NCBI RefSeq assembly: GCF_000313135.1
Contig: NW_004457283.1
Location: 43,819-101,212 of the forward strand
DNA from: Acanthamoeba castellanii str. Neff
Lineage: Eukaryota; Discosea; Longamoebia; Acanthamoebidae
Direction of reading: 5' to 3'
Length of the DNA stretch: 57,394 nucleotides
The notes under the pieces are model-generated. The model was given only the letters and a program-made list of their open reading frames with translations. It was not told where the DNA came from and made no database searches. This document shows, piece after piece, positions 50,038-57,394 of this stretch (positions are counted from its first letter, which is position 1; each line of letters starts with the position of its first letter). Made by a program: the position numbers and the translations under genes.

Positions 50038-53000
50038 ATGGCGGACCGACTGGAGCGCATGCTTGAGAATCAGAAGAAGAGGGAAGCTGCCATGCAGCAG
50101 AAGGCAGCCCAGGAACAGGCGGCCAAGGAGGCTACCCGCAAGGTTCTCAATCCCTTCTTGCAGCTTGATTTCTTCCCAATTCGTCTCCCCTCCCTCATTG
50201 AAAGCCCCCCCCCCGCAGGAAGCACTTGCACGAGCGCCTGCCCCTGCTGTGTCTGCCGCTGCCGCCGCTGCCGACATCGTCGCACCTCTCGAGAACAACA
50301 GAAGGCTCAGGAGTACGCGCACCCCCTGGGCATCACGGAGGCCTTTTTATTTATTATTATTTGTTCCTAATTATTTTGATCCCATCTACATTTTTCTTAT
50401 TCTCGTGCTTCCGCGCTCTTGCTGAGCAGAGTCCATCCTGGCTCCGTTGCCTGCCGCGCAGCGTGGCAAGCCCACGCTGATCGGCGGTGACCCCCAGGGC
50501 GAAAACATCCTCTACTGCCTGGGCAATGACGTCATCATCCGCTCCATCCAAGTATGTTCTGTTCCTCTCTTGCGCGCGTGTCTTCTCTAATGGCCCTCAT
50601 CGTGATGGTTAATGAGCATGGCTAAACTCCACTCGTGGTGGTTTCGTTTTTCTGCAGAACCCTCTCCACGCCGACCTGTACGTCGAGCACCCGCGCGCTA
50701 CGACCGTGGCTCGTTACTCTCCCGACAGGCGTTGGATTGCCTCCGCTGGTGCGTTGTCCCCTCGTAGTGCCGTGTCGTGCCGTGTGTTCTACTACTCTTG
50801 CCTTGTCTTCTAACACTAATTCTCATTTTTCCGTTCTGTCAATAATATTGCATTTATTGGTGTGATCGGCAGACGAAAGGGGTATCGTGCGGGTTTGGCA
50901 CGCGCATGAGGTCGTACAGGGCGTCTACTTTAAGCTCAAGTCCGAGAAGCCCGCCCTGGCCGGCGCCGTGCTCGATTTGGCCTGGTCTCCTGATTCCACC
51001 AAGATCGTCGCCGTGGGCCACGGTCGTGACAAGTACGGCGAAGTGTTCGACATGGAAACCGGCTCGTCTCGTGGCATCATCACTGGCCATTCCAAGGCCA
51101 TCAACGTACGTGGGCAGCTTGGCTCTTTAGGAGGATCCCACCACTAACCTTTCGCTTTGACCGCCACAGTCCGTCGACTACCGGCCGAAGTCGCCCTTCC
51201 GCGTCATCACTGGCGGTGAGGATCTGACTCTCAACTGGTAGGCGCCTACACATCACACCAGCCATCCGATTACTCGTCTCTACTCCTCCTGGTTGGGGCG
51301 AACTGATTCGAGACTCTCATAACATGGTGTGGTGTGGCACAGGTTCGAGGGTCCTCCCTTCAAGTGGCACCACGGCATGCACGAGCACCAGAGATTCGTG
51401 AACTGCGTGAGGTTCTCCCCCAATGGCGACCTGGCCATCTCTGTCGGTTCCGACAAGCTGGCGGTTCTTTTCGACGGCCAGACCGGGGAAAAGAAGGTTC
51501 GCGTGCCACGTTCGATGGTCCTCCGCGTCGTTTTTTTTTTTTTTAGAGTGTGCTTGTTGCATCTCTCTTTTTCTCGCGTCTCTCTTTCTCACGCCCCATT
51601 GCACGTGCAGGGCGCCTTCACGACCGAGCACACGGGCGGTATTTACTGCGTCTCGTGGTCCCCGGACGGCTCTCAGGTGCTCACCTCTTCAGGCGATAAG
51701 ACCTGCAAGATCTGGGACGTTGAGACCGGCAAGTCTGTCACGTACGGTTACCTCCCGAATCTCTCATTCCTCCACGTTGGCCCAAACTTTTCGCGACCTT
51801 GCTTCTCTCTTTTGACTAAACACACTGCATATTTTTTTTTGATACTGGAAACAACAGCACGTTCACGTTCGGCAGCGCTGTGGAGGACCAGCAGGTGGGC
51901 TGTTTGTGGCAGGGCAACCACCTCCTCTCGCTCAACCTGCGAGGCCACCTCTCCTACCTCGACCCCAGCCGGCCCAACGAGCCCATCAGGGTCATCAAGG
52001 GCCACAACAAGTCGATCGAGTCGCTGGCCTACCACAAGCCGTCCAACTCGCTGTACACGGGCTCCTACGATGCCGTGGTGACCAGGTGGAACGAAACCGA
52101 CGGCAGCATGGAAGAGGTGGCCGGCGACGGCCACAAGAACTCCGTCATCGCGCTGGCCATTCAGGGCGATAACCTGGTCAGTGCTGCCATCGACGACTCC
52201 GTTCGGGTCACTCCCCATGGCGCCGACTTCACGTATGCCGCGCCTCTTCTGCGCGCAGCTCGTCTCAATGTTTGCCTCGCTGAAGTTCTTACGCACCATT
52301 CTCTTCCTGTTGTGCGCACGCGAACACACCACCAGTGGCCAGACCACCTCGGTGGGCGGTAAGCCCTTCGGCCTGGCCGTTTCACCCACTGAACCTGGCC
52401 TCATCGTCACCGGCACCTTTGACCAAAAGGTAAAGTTGTCGTCATTGAGCCCGAAAACGTGTGTGTTCTCTTGAGGCGTGGTTCCCCATCACTGATGTTT
52501 TTTTTTCTGGCCCTCCAGGTCCACGTCATCCGTGGTGGGCGCATCGTGTCGTCCAAGGCCGTCGGATGGACTCCGCTGTCCTTTGCGTTCTCAGCTGATG
52601 GCCGCCAAGTGGCGGTGGGCGCCGACAACAACCGCATCTACGTGTATGACATCTCCGGCGACACTCTCGCGAACGAGAAGACGCTCGAAGGCCACCGCGC
52701 CGGCGTGTCGGCTCTCGCCTTCTCGCCAGATGGCCGCTACCTGGCCTCGGGCGACAAGAACAGGGAGATTCTCATCTGGCAGGAGGGCAAGATTGCCATC
52801 AAGGACTGGCAGTACCACTCCGCCAGGATCAACAAGCTCGTCTGGAGCCCTGACTCCAAGTTCCTCGCCTCAGCTTCGCTCGACACCAACATCATCATCT
52901 GGAGTGTTGAGGTACGTTAACCCTTACTTCTCTCCTCTAGTTTACGAGAGGTCAACAGGCAGTTATGATGGCATTTGCTCAATGGCGCTAATGGTTATCC

Positions 53001-53151
53001 CTCTCTGCCCGCGCAGACGCCCAACAAGCGGCTCACCATCACCGCTGCCCACCACGGTGGCGTGAATGACCTCACTTGGCTCGACCAGTCGACCCTTGCT
53101 TCTGTTGGTCAGGACTGCACCACCCGCACCTGGAATGTACTCTGGGAGTAA
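50038..53151 (+). CDS. AIP1: Actin-interacting protein 1 (AIP1/WDR1) with N-terminal extension
   Basis: ATG 50038 (MADRLERMLENQKKREAAM), stop TAA 53149-53151. The first two exons give about 65 residues of Ala/Gln/Glu-rich likely coiled coil before the usual AIP1 start, LAPLPAAQRGKPTLIGGD. The two seven-bladed propellers follow: GNDVIIRSIQNPLHADLY, VLDLAWSPDSTKIVAVGHG, HQRFVNCVRFSPNGDLAISV, GIYCVSWSPDGSQVL, KGHNKSIESLAYHKPS, VSALAFSPDGRYLASGDKN and INKLVWSPDSKFLASASLD. AIP1 binds cofilin-decorated filaments and speeds their severing and capping, in the cortical actin of amoebae. Nine or so introns were frame-checked. The extension is absent from typical yeast and animal AIP1 as I recall them. 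Confidence 0.93.
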
Positions 53152-53271
53152 GTGCCAGAGCCATGAGTAAACAGGGGAAAAGGAAAAATCGGCAAGCTTG
53201 TGCAAAATTCCTCCATTTTTTTAATTAAACATCAGATAACCAATAAAGCGGCCCGGTGCTCAAAGAATGTG

Positions 53272-53401
53272 GAAGGAGAGTTGGGCTTGCGTTCATTTTT
53301 CAAATTATTGTGTATTCGGTCGAAGGAGACCCTGCGGTAGTGGATGAAATTTGAAGAATACACAATAATTTGAAAAATGAACGCAAGTCCAACTCTCCTT
53401 C
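53272..53401 (+). repeat. Near-perfect inverted repeat, 46-bp arms, 38-nt loop
   Basis: The left arm (53,272-53,317, beginning GAAGGAGAGTTGGGC) and right arm (53,356-53,401, ending GTCCAACTCTCCTTC) are reverse complements over 46 bases with one difference. In plus-strand RNA that difference is a G-U wobble; in minus-strand RNA it would be C-A. The 38-nt loop contains a small GGTC...GACC stem. It begins 120 bp after the AIP1 stop codon, so it may lie in that gene's 3' UTR. It could be a fold-back element (MITE-like) or a hairpin RNA. Confidence 0.85.
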
Positions 53402-53784
53402 GCAAAAAAAGGCGGGAAAAACCAAATTTAAATTCATTTATTATTCGACCGGTGCTTAGAAAAATCGCGCCCTTGTGGCCACTTCGGACATTTGGCATGC
53501 AAGCATACAACGCAGGAGTGCCGCAAGTGCAGGTACAGTCTCCCTTCACTCACACTACCAGTTTTTCTAGTTATGTGTTTGATTTTCTTTATTCTCAATC
53601 ATTTCTTCATGAAGAAGTGAGTGTCTACACCACAGCCTACTCGACGCCAGCGTAACGCACCGACACTAGACTGGCTCGGCCCCGCGCCAGCGTCGCCTCA
53701 TGCTCTCGTCGTGCGTGTAAGCGACCGCGACCGCGAGTGTCGCCACCGTCGCCTGCTCGACCGCCAGCGTAACGCCACCAACCT

Positions 53785-54144
53785 TTGGGTGTGGTTGCAT
53801 TTGCATCTGCCTCACCTAGAAACCCAAACGCGAGAACAGGAGCGCGGGCGCGCCTTTATGCAGCATCGGCGACCACGAGCGCCCGCTCGCTCCTCACGCC
53901 GACGCTGGCGCGCATCACCACGACCCTACCTCACTTGCACCTGTGGCACGACGCTCGCCACCCGGCTGTACACGGCGCGCTCATCGTCGAACCCTCCTGC
54001 TATGAGCCGGACGCGTGCGGCGTGTGCGGCGGCGACGGCTCGGCGTGCTACGTGGACTGCGCCGGAGTGGAGGACGGCCTGGCTACGCTTGACGACTGCG
54101 GCAACTGCACGGGCGGCACCACCGGCCTCTCCTCCCAGGTTTGA
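53785..54144 (+). pseudogene. Cys-rich DxCGVCGGDG fragment
   Basis: The segment 53,985-54,144 reads IVEPSCYEPDACGVCGGDGS, then a Cys pair, then LDDCGNCTGGTTG, which is the D.CGVCGGDGS.C repeat seen in many secreted and surface proteins of amoebae. The upstream part (HLHLWHDARHPAVHGALIVE) looks like the end of another extracellular domain, but the region from 53,620 is full of frame breaks. No start or signal peptide is convincing. The frame ends at an A-rich AAACAAG repeat (54,146-54,186). Probably a remnant or a 3' fragment of a surface protein gene. The 53,402-53,784 stretch before it holds nothing I can name. Confidence 0.4.
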
Positions 54145-54186
54145 AAAAAAAACAAGAAACAAGAAACAAGAAACAAAACACAAACA
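54145..54186 (+). repeat. A-rich AAACAAG tandem repeat
   Basis: A nine-A run is followed by four AAACAAG-like units directly after the Cys-rich open frame and before the stop of the convergent glycosidase-like gene. It may be a poly(A) signal region or a retrocopy tail. Confidence 0.6.
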
Positions 54187-54208
54187 ACTCAGTTCATTAG
54201 CTCTCCGT

Positions 54209-56343
54209 TTACCAGTAAAAGATGAGCGACTTCACGTAAGGCGAGGCGAGCCGTGACGCGGTGGAGGGGAGTTCGTCGGACGGACAGAGTTTGGCGTCGG
54301 CGGCCGGTTTGTAGACGGCGCCGGCGGAGCTGGTAGTCGGGTTCAGCTGGAGGACGAGGATCGAGTCGTCTACTTGGAGCGACGGGGTGACGAGGTCAGT
54401 GGCGCTAGAGTTGGCGGCGGTCAGGCGGGTGGCTGTGGCGGTCATGCAGCCCGGCGACGGGTTGAACCTGTAGACTGTGGCCGAGGCGCTGAACGCGTTG
54501 CGCCCGCCCGGCAGAAGGACAGCGACGTCGGCTGACGTGACGTTGGCGTACACGCCCGAGATGTTGGCTGGGAGCAGCCAAGTGGCCTCCTCGAGCCACA
54601 GCAGCACCATAAACGTGCCCTCGCGTCGCTGGAGAATCAAACTCTGGAACGACGAAGGAGCTCCGGCCACCTCTGTGTCACCACACGCACACACGCACAC
54701 ACACATACATGAGTGATGATGAGATCGCGGGGAGATTATGGGGGGGAGGAGATCTGGGCTGACCGTATGACAGGGAAGTGGGAGTGAAGGCGGGGCCGGG
54801 GTCGGCCAGAAGGCGGATGAGGTTGTAGAGAGCGTGGTAGGCCGGCTTGGGCTTGGAGGGATCCTCGGGGTCGACCGCAACGATGCCGTACATGCCCGGG
54901 TCGTCAGCGAAGTCGCAGAACTCGTAGTGGAGCGTGCGCTCGACGCCCCGGATGAACTGCATGGCGAACATGCGCAGCCCGGGTCGTCAGCGAAGTCGCA
55001 GAACTCGTAGTGGAGCGTGCGCTCGACGCCCCGGCTTGACTGACAGGGAAGTGGGAGTGAAGCCGGCTTGGGCTTGGAGGGATCCTCGGGGTCGACCGCA
55101 ACGATGCCGTACATGCCCGGGTCGTCAGCGAAGTCGCAGAACTCGTAGTGGAGCGTGCGCTCGACGCCCGGCTTGACTGACAGGAAAAAAAAAAGTGAAG
55201 GCGGGGCCGGGGTCGGCCAGAAGGCGGATGAGGTTGTAGAGAGCGTGGTAGGCCGGCTTGAGCTTGGAGGGATCCTCGGGGTCGACCGCAACGATGCCGT
55301 ACATGCCCGGGTCGTCAGCGAAGTCGCAGAACTCGTAGTGGAGCGTGCGCTCGACGCCCCGGATGAACTGCATGGCGAACATGCGCAGCTCATACTTGGT
55401 CTGTACGTCGAACGGGATCTGGCCGCTCTTCAACGGCCGCGGGGAGCCGGTGGTGTAACCGATTTTGTCTCCGACGACACGATGGGCTTGTCGCCGCTCG
55501 AGAGGGCCGTGACGTTCATGTTGAAGCCGATGCTGCCGTAGCAGCAATAGCCTGCGGCGCTCGGACCTCCCCAGCCCTTGGTGCCCGGGTGACGTCCGCT
55601 GAAGTAATTGTGCATGTTTCCGAAGTCGACGTACTGGCTCATGTCGCCCAGCTTCGTGTAGGCCGCCTCGCTGGTCAGCGAGGGCCCGACCACCGGGTAG
55701 GAGTTGTTGTGCGCCTGCCCCGGTCACCCACCGGTTTTAGCTCCGATAGCGAAAGAGCGAAAGCGACTACTTACAGAAGAACGAAGGCGAGGGGTAGGTA
55801 CGTTCCAAAGGACTTTGGTGAAGTTTTGCAGGGTGGTGGCCCAGTCTCCCTCAAAATTGCGACGAATGTCAAGTTCGTTGGGTCCCTCGTAGCGCTCCAT
55901 CGAGTCGAGCACGCGCAAGGGCAGGGAGGTGATCTGTTCTGCAGGGACATCGTAGTCTACGAGCTGCTGGCTCTTCACTCCGGCTCTCCCCATCTCGTTC
56001 GGGCGATCGTAGTACGTTTTCCAAGCTGTTGATGCAGCGCCAGTAAGGCAACACCCAAACAAGCCACAACCACAACAGTTAGGGGGTGAAGAGGTTGGTG
56101 GGTACTTGTGTCGAGGAGGCTGTCGCGGATGTGGCGAGCACCGAGGGCGAGGAAGAGCGCCTTGAACCTTTCATAGCCCTCGTTGTAGCTATGTTTGAGT
56201 AGTGAAAGTGCATGTTGAACCCAACGGTGCCCACAAACGTCGCTCCGCCGAGCGACCTGTACCACAGCGTCACCGGTGGACCACAGGCAAGCCACGACCA
56301 TCAACCCCAGCAGCAAAAGCGATGCAACTTTACACAGCCACAT
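54209..56343 (-). CDS. Secreted clan GH-A glycosidase-like protein (GH39-like), disrupted by exon copies
   Basis: ATG 56343 opens with a signal peptide (MWLCKVASLLLLGLMVVACL). Conserved pieces follow in several frames, as expected with introns: FVGTVGFNMHFHYS, LGARHIRDSLLDT, MERYEGPNELDI (EGPNE, likely acid/base Glu), SYPVVGPSLTSEAAY, VDFGNMHNYFSGRHPG, KPIVSSETKS (likely nucleophile Glu), FIRGVERTLHYEFCDFADDP and KPAYHALYNLIRLLADPG. The C-terminal beta domain (LILQRREGTFMVLLWLEE) runs to TAA at 54209-54211. The order fits TIM-barrel glycosidases of the GH39-like group, secreted or cell-wall acting. The exon ending LLADPGPAFT is present in several copies (next entry), so the gene as assembled cannot be translated cleanly; it may be intact in the organism. 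Confidence 0.65.
54787..55393 (-). repeat. Four partial or full copies of one glycosidase exon
   Basis: Two full copies of the exon encoding GVERTLHYEFCDFADDPGMY...LLADPG lie at about 54,787-54,980 and 55,196-55,393, almost identical over 190 bp. Between them are two truncated copies: about 54,977-55,060 and 55,061-55,195. The joints share the GACAGGGAAGTGGGAGTGAAG intron-edge sequence, and a ten-A run sits at the last joint. This is either recent tandem exon duplication or a local assembly error. Confidence 0.85.
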
Positions 56344-56553
56344 GGTGGATGGGGCAATTGTTTGATGGTAAAACGATCCCAACGCCAACTCCTGCTCTAA
56401 TTTAATTGCTGTTGCTTCATCTCCACCATTGGTCGATTGCTGCAATGCATTTTGTTCAGCTGATCCAACCCGTCCCAGTAACTGCATGAGAAACACGTGT
56501 TGGCGAAGACGGAAAACTCCTGACCAATTGTGGAAAGCAGAAATCTCCAAGGC
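56344..56553. other. Upstream region of the glycosidase-like gene
   Basis: About 210 bp with ordinary nuclear composition, presumably the 5' UTR and promoter of the minus-strand gene. I see no coding sequence or motif that I can name. Confidence 0.4.
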
Positions 56554-56595
56554 CACCCTATAACACATTCGCTGCACCCTATAACACATTCGCTG
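56554..56595 (+). repeat. Two tandem copies of a 21-bp unit at the junction
   Basis: CACCCTATAACACATTCGCTG occurs twice head to tail (56,554-56,574 and 56,575-56,595), immediately before the sequence becomes mitochondrial. A short duplication at the point of change fits either end-joining or an assembly join. Confidence 0.9.
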
Positions 56596-56599
56596 CGCT

Positions 56600-57135
56600 C
56601 TAGATCCTTAAGGTAAACAATTTCAAGATCTTTTAACTTTGTCTTTTCATCTTTCCTTCACAGTACTTGTTCACTATTAGTCATAAAAGTGTATTTAGCC
56701 TTAGCAAATGGGTTTGCCTTTTTCCAATAAAATTTCACAGATTTTATTTTACTCATTATTATATATATTAAAAATAAGAAATTATAAAGGGCTTTCACCT
56801 TCTATGGCGCTTAAATCATATAAGACTTCTATTTCCTTAAATTCAAATTTTGGCTATTTTGTTTTCACTCACCATTACTAACAAAATCTTTAATTATTTT
56901 CCTTTCCTCTAACTATTGAGATGTTTCACTTAATTAGGTAAGAACAATATTTAAATGTTAGATTTCTCTGCTGGAATTTACAATTCTAAGTAATTTTTCG
57001 ACTCATTGTATATTTCGCTCGATTAGGCGCCAGAAACTTTTATGCTATAAGATATTCGTTATTTACCCTTTAATTTTTATATAATTACTTATTTGTATTT
57101 ATAATCAATTTTTTACTTTGTGCTCGCTTAAGTTA
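56600..57135 (-). rRNA. rnl: Mitochondrial LSU rRNA, 5' domain (truncated)
   Basis: Read on the minus strand, AT-rich sequence contains universally conserved LSU blocks in the right order: a TTAAGCGA near the 5' end (about 57,130), AAGTGAAACATCT (about 56,930), GTAATGGTGAGTGAA (GGCGAGCGAA equivalent, about 56,875), AGAAGGTGAAAGCCC (about 56,800), ATAGTGAACAAGTACTGTGA (about 56,675) and AAAAGATCTTGAAATTGTTT (about 56,620). These correspond to about the first 480 bases of E. coli 23S. Homology stops at about 56,600, where nuclear sequence begins, so the other five-sixths of the gene is absent. It follows tRNA-Leu directly on the same strand. Confidence 0.9.
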
Positions 57136-57144
57136 AATACGATT

Positions 57145-57225
57145 TGGGGATAATGGGACTCGAACCCATACGGAATTACCCACTGATTTCTAAAATCAGC
57201 CTGTCTACCATTTCAGCATATCCAT
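57145..57225 (-). tRNA. trnL(uag): Mitochondrial tRNA-Leu(UAG)
   Basis: T arm ATGGG-TTCGAGT-CCCAT, anticodon arm CTGAT-TTTAGAA-ATCAG with anticodon UAG, D arm CTG...CAG, and 3' acceptor strand TATCCCC plus A. The encoded 5' strand is ATGGATA, so positions 1 and 2 (A, U) do not pair with C72 and C71. CCA is not encoded. 81 bases, with a longer variable arm as for Leu. Confidence 0.9.
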
Positions 57226-57230
57226 TTATG

Positions 57231-57304
57231 TGAACCTAGATAGACTCGAACTATCGACTTCACGCTTATCAAGCGTGCACTCTAACCAACTGAGTTATAG
57301 GTGT
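57231..57304 (-). tRNA. trnI(gau): Mitochondrial tRNA-Ile(GAU)
   Basis: T arm GATAG-TTCGAGT-CTATC, anticodon loop CTTGATAAG with GAU, D arm ACTC...GAGT, and 3' acceptor TAGGTTC plus A. The encoded 5' strand ACACCTA mispairs at positions 1 (A with C72) and 2 (C with U71). 74 bases. Confidence 0.92.
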
Positions 57305-57309
57305 TTTAT

Positions 57310-57380
57310 TGAACCCTATGAGAATCGAACTCATATTCTTAACGTGAAAGGTTAACGTCCTACCATTAGACGAAGGGTTT
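57310..57380 (-). tRNA. trnE(uuc): Mitochondrial tRNA-Glu(UUC)
   Basis: T arm ATGAG-TTCGATT-CTCAT, anticodon arm TTAAC-CTTTCAC-GTTAA with UUC, and 3' acceptor AGGGTTC plus A. The encoded 5' strand AAACCCT pairs except for A1 with C72. 71 bases. The three tRNAs are separated by 5 bases each and read Glu-Ile-Leu-rnl. Confidence 0.92.
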
Positions 57381-57394
57381 AAAATGGGTGTATT

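Noticed and set aside
47760..53151. F-box/WD40 gene and AIP1 as one WD40 gene
   Set aside because: A clean stop at 49,750, a 285-bp gap and a separate ATG with its own complete double propeller show two genes.
56554..56595. Telomeric repeat at the junction
   Set aside because: Only two 21-bp units are present and they do not resemble known telomere repeats such as TTAGGG.
56600..57135. Mitochondrial protein gene in the AT-rich tail
   Set aside because: No sustained frame exists on either strand, even reading UGA as Trp, and conserved LSU rRNA blocks account for the sequence.

Overview
This is a eukaryotic nuclear window with a piece of mitochondrial DNA at its right end. The GC-rich, strongly third-position-GC coding sequence is split by many short (about 60-120 bp) GT-AG introns that carry CA/GT microsatellites and long C or G runs. 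Genes are packed about one per 2.4 kb on both strands. Together with amoebozoan-type protein architectures and mitochondrial tRNAs whose first acceptor bases do not pair, this points to Acanthamoeba (A. castellanii-like). The species call is inference.

Layout. 1-14 kb: a 5'-truncated VIT/VWA protein with a SNARE-like helix (+), a leucine-rich-repeat protein (-), a PH/coiled-coil protein (-), a PP2C-like protein of the CG9801 type (+), a HAD phosphatase resembling mitochondrial PGP phosphatase (+), a LYR-motif protein (-) and splicing factor SF3A2 (-). 14-25 kb: a copine with a C-terminal FYVE finger (+), a TspO-like membrane protein (-), a WKF-domain (C7orf50-like) protein (-), a poorly supported hypothetical ORF (+) and the T7-like mitochondrial RNA polymerase (-). 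25-39 kb: dynactin p25/DCTN5 (+), a sedolisin/tripeptidyl-peptidase I (+), an EEF1AKMT4/METTL13-like methyltransferase (-), a large protein with two ArfGAP and four PH domains (+) and cytosolic leucyl-tRNA synthetase (+). 39-53 kb: an ankyrin-DUF2199 fusion (-), 3-hydroxyisobutyrate dehydrogenase (-), a USP53/54-like protein (+), an F-box/WD40 protein (+) and actin-interacting protein 1 with an N-terminal extension (+). 53-56.6 kb: a near-perfect 46-bp inverted repeat, a Cys-rich fragment, and a secreted clan-A glycosidase-like gene (-) scrambled by repeated copies of one of its own exons.

From about 56,600 to the end the base composition drops sharply. The sequence is the 5' domain of mitochondrial LSU rRNA plus tRNA-Leu(UAG), tRNA-Ile(GAU) and tRNA-Glu(UUC), all on the minus strand. 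This is either a nuclear insertion of mtDNA or a chimeric contig end.

The nuclear genes form no operon. They are mostly housekeeping, membrane-traffic (copine-FYVE, ArfGAP-PH, dynactin), actin (AIP1) and mitochondrial genes, as expected of a free-living amoeba. I see no CRISPR array, virus or bacterial-style defence island. The strongest leads for something undescribed are the fused architectures (copine-FYVE, ankyrin-DUF2199, double ArfGAP with one degenerate copy, VIT-VWA-SNARE), the hairpin at 53.3 kb and the mitochondrial junction. Exon boundaries were read by eye and are approximate unless stated.
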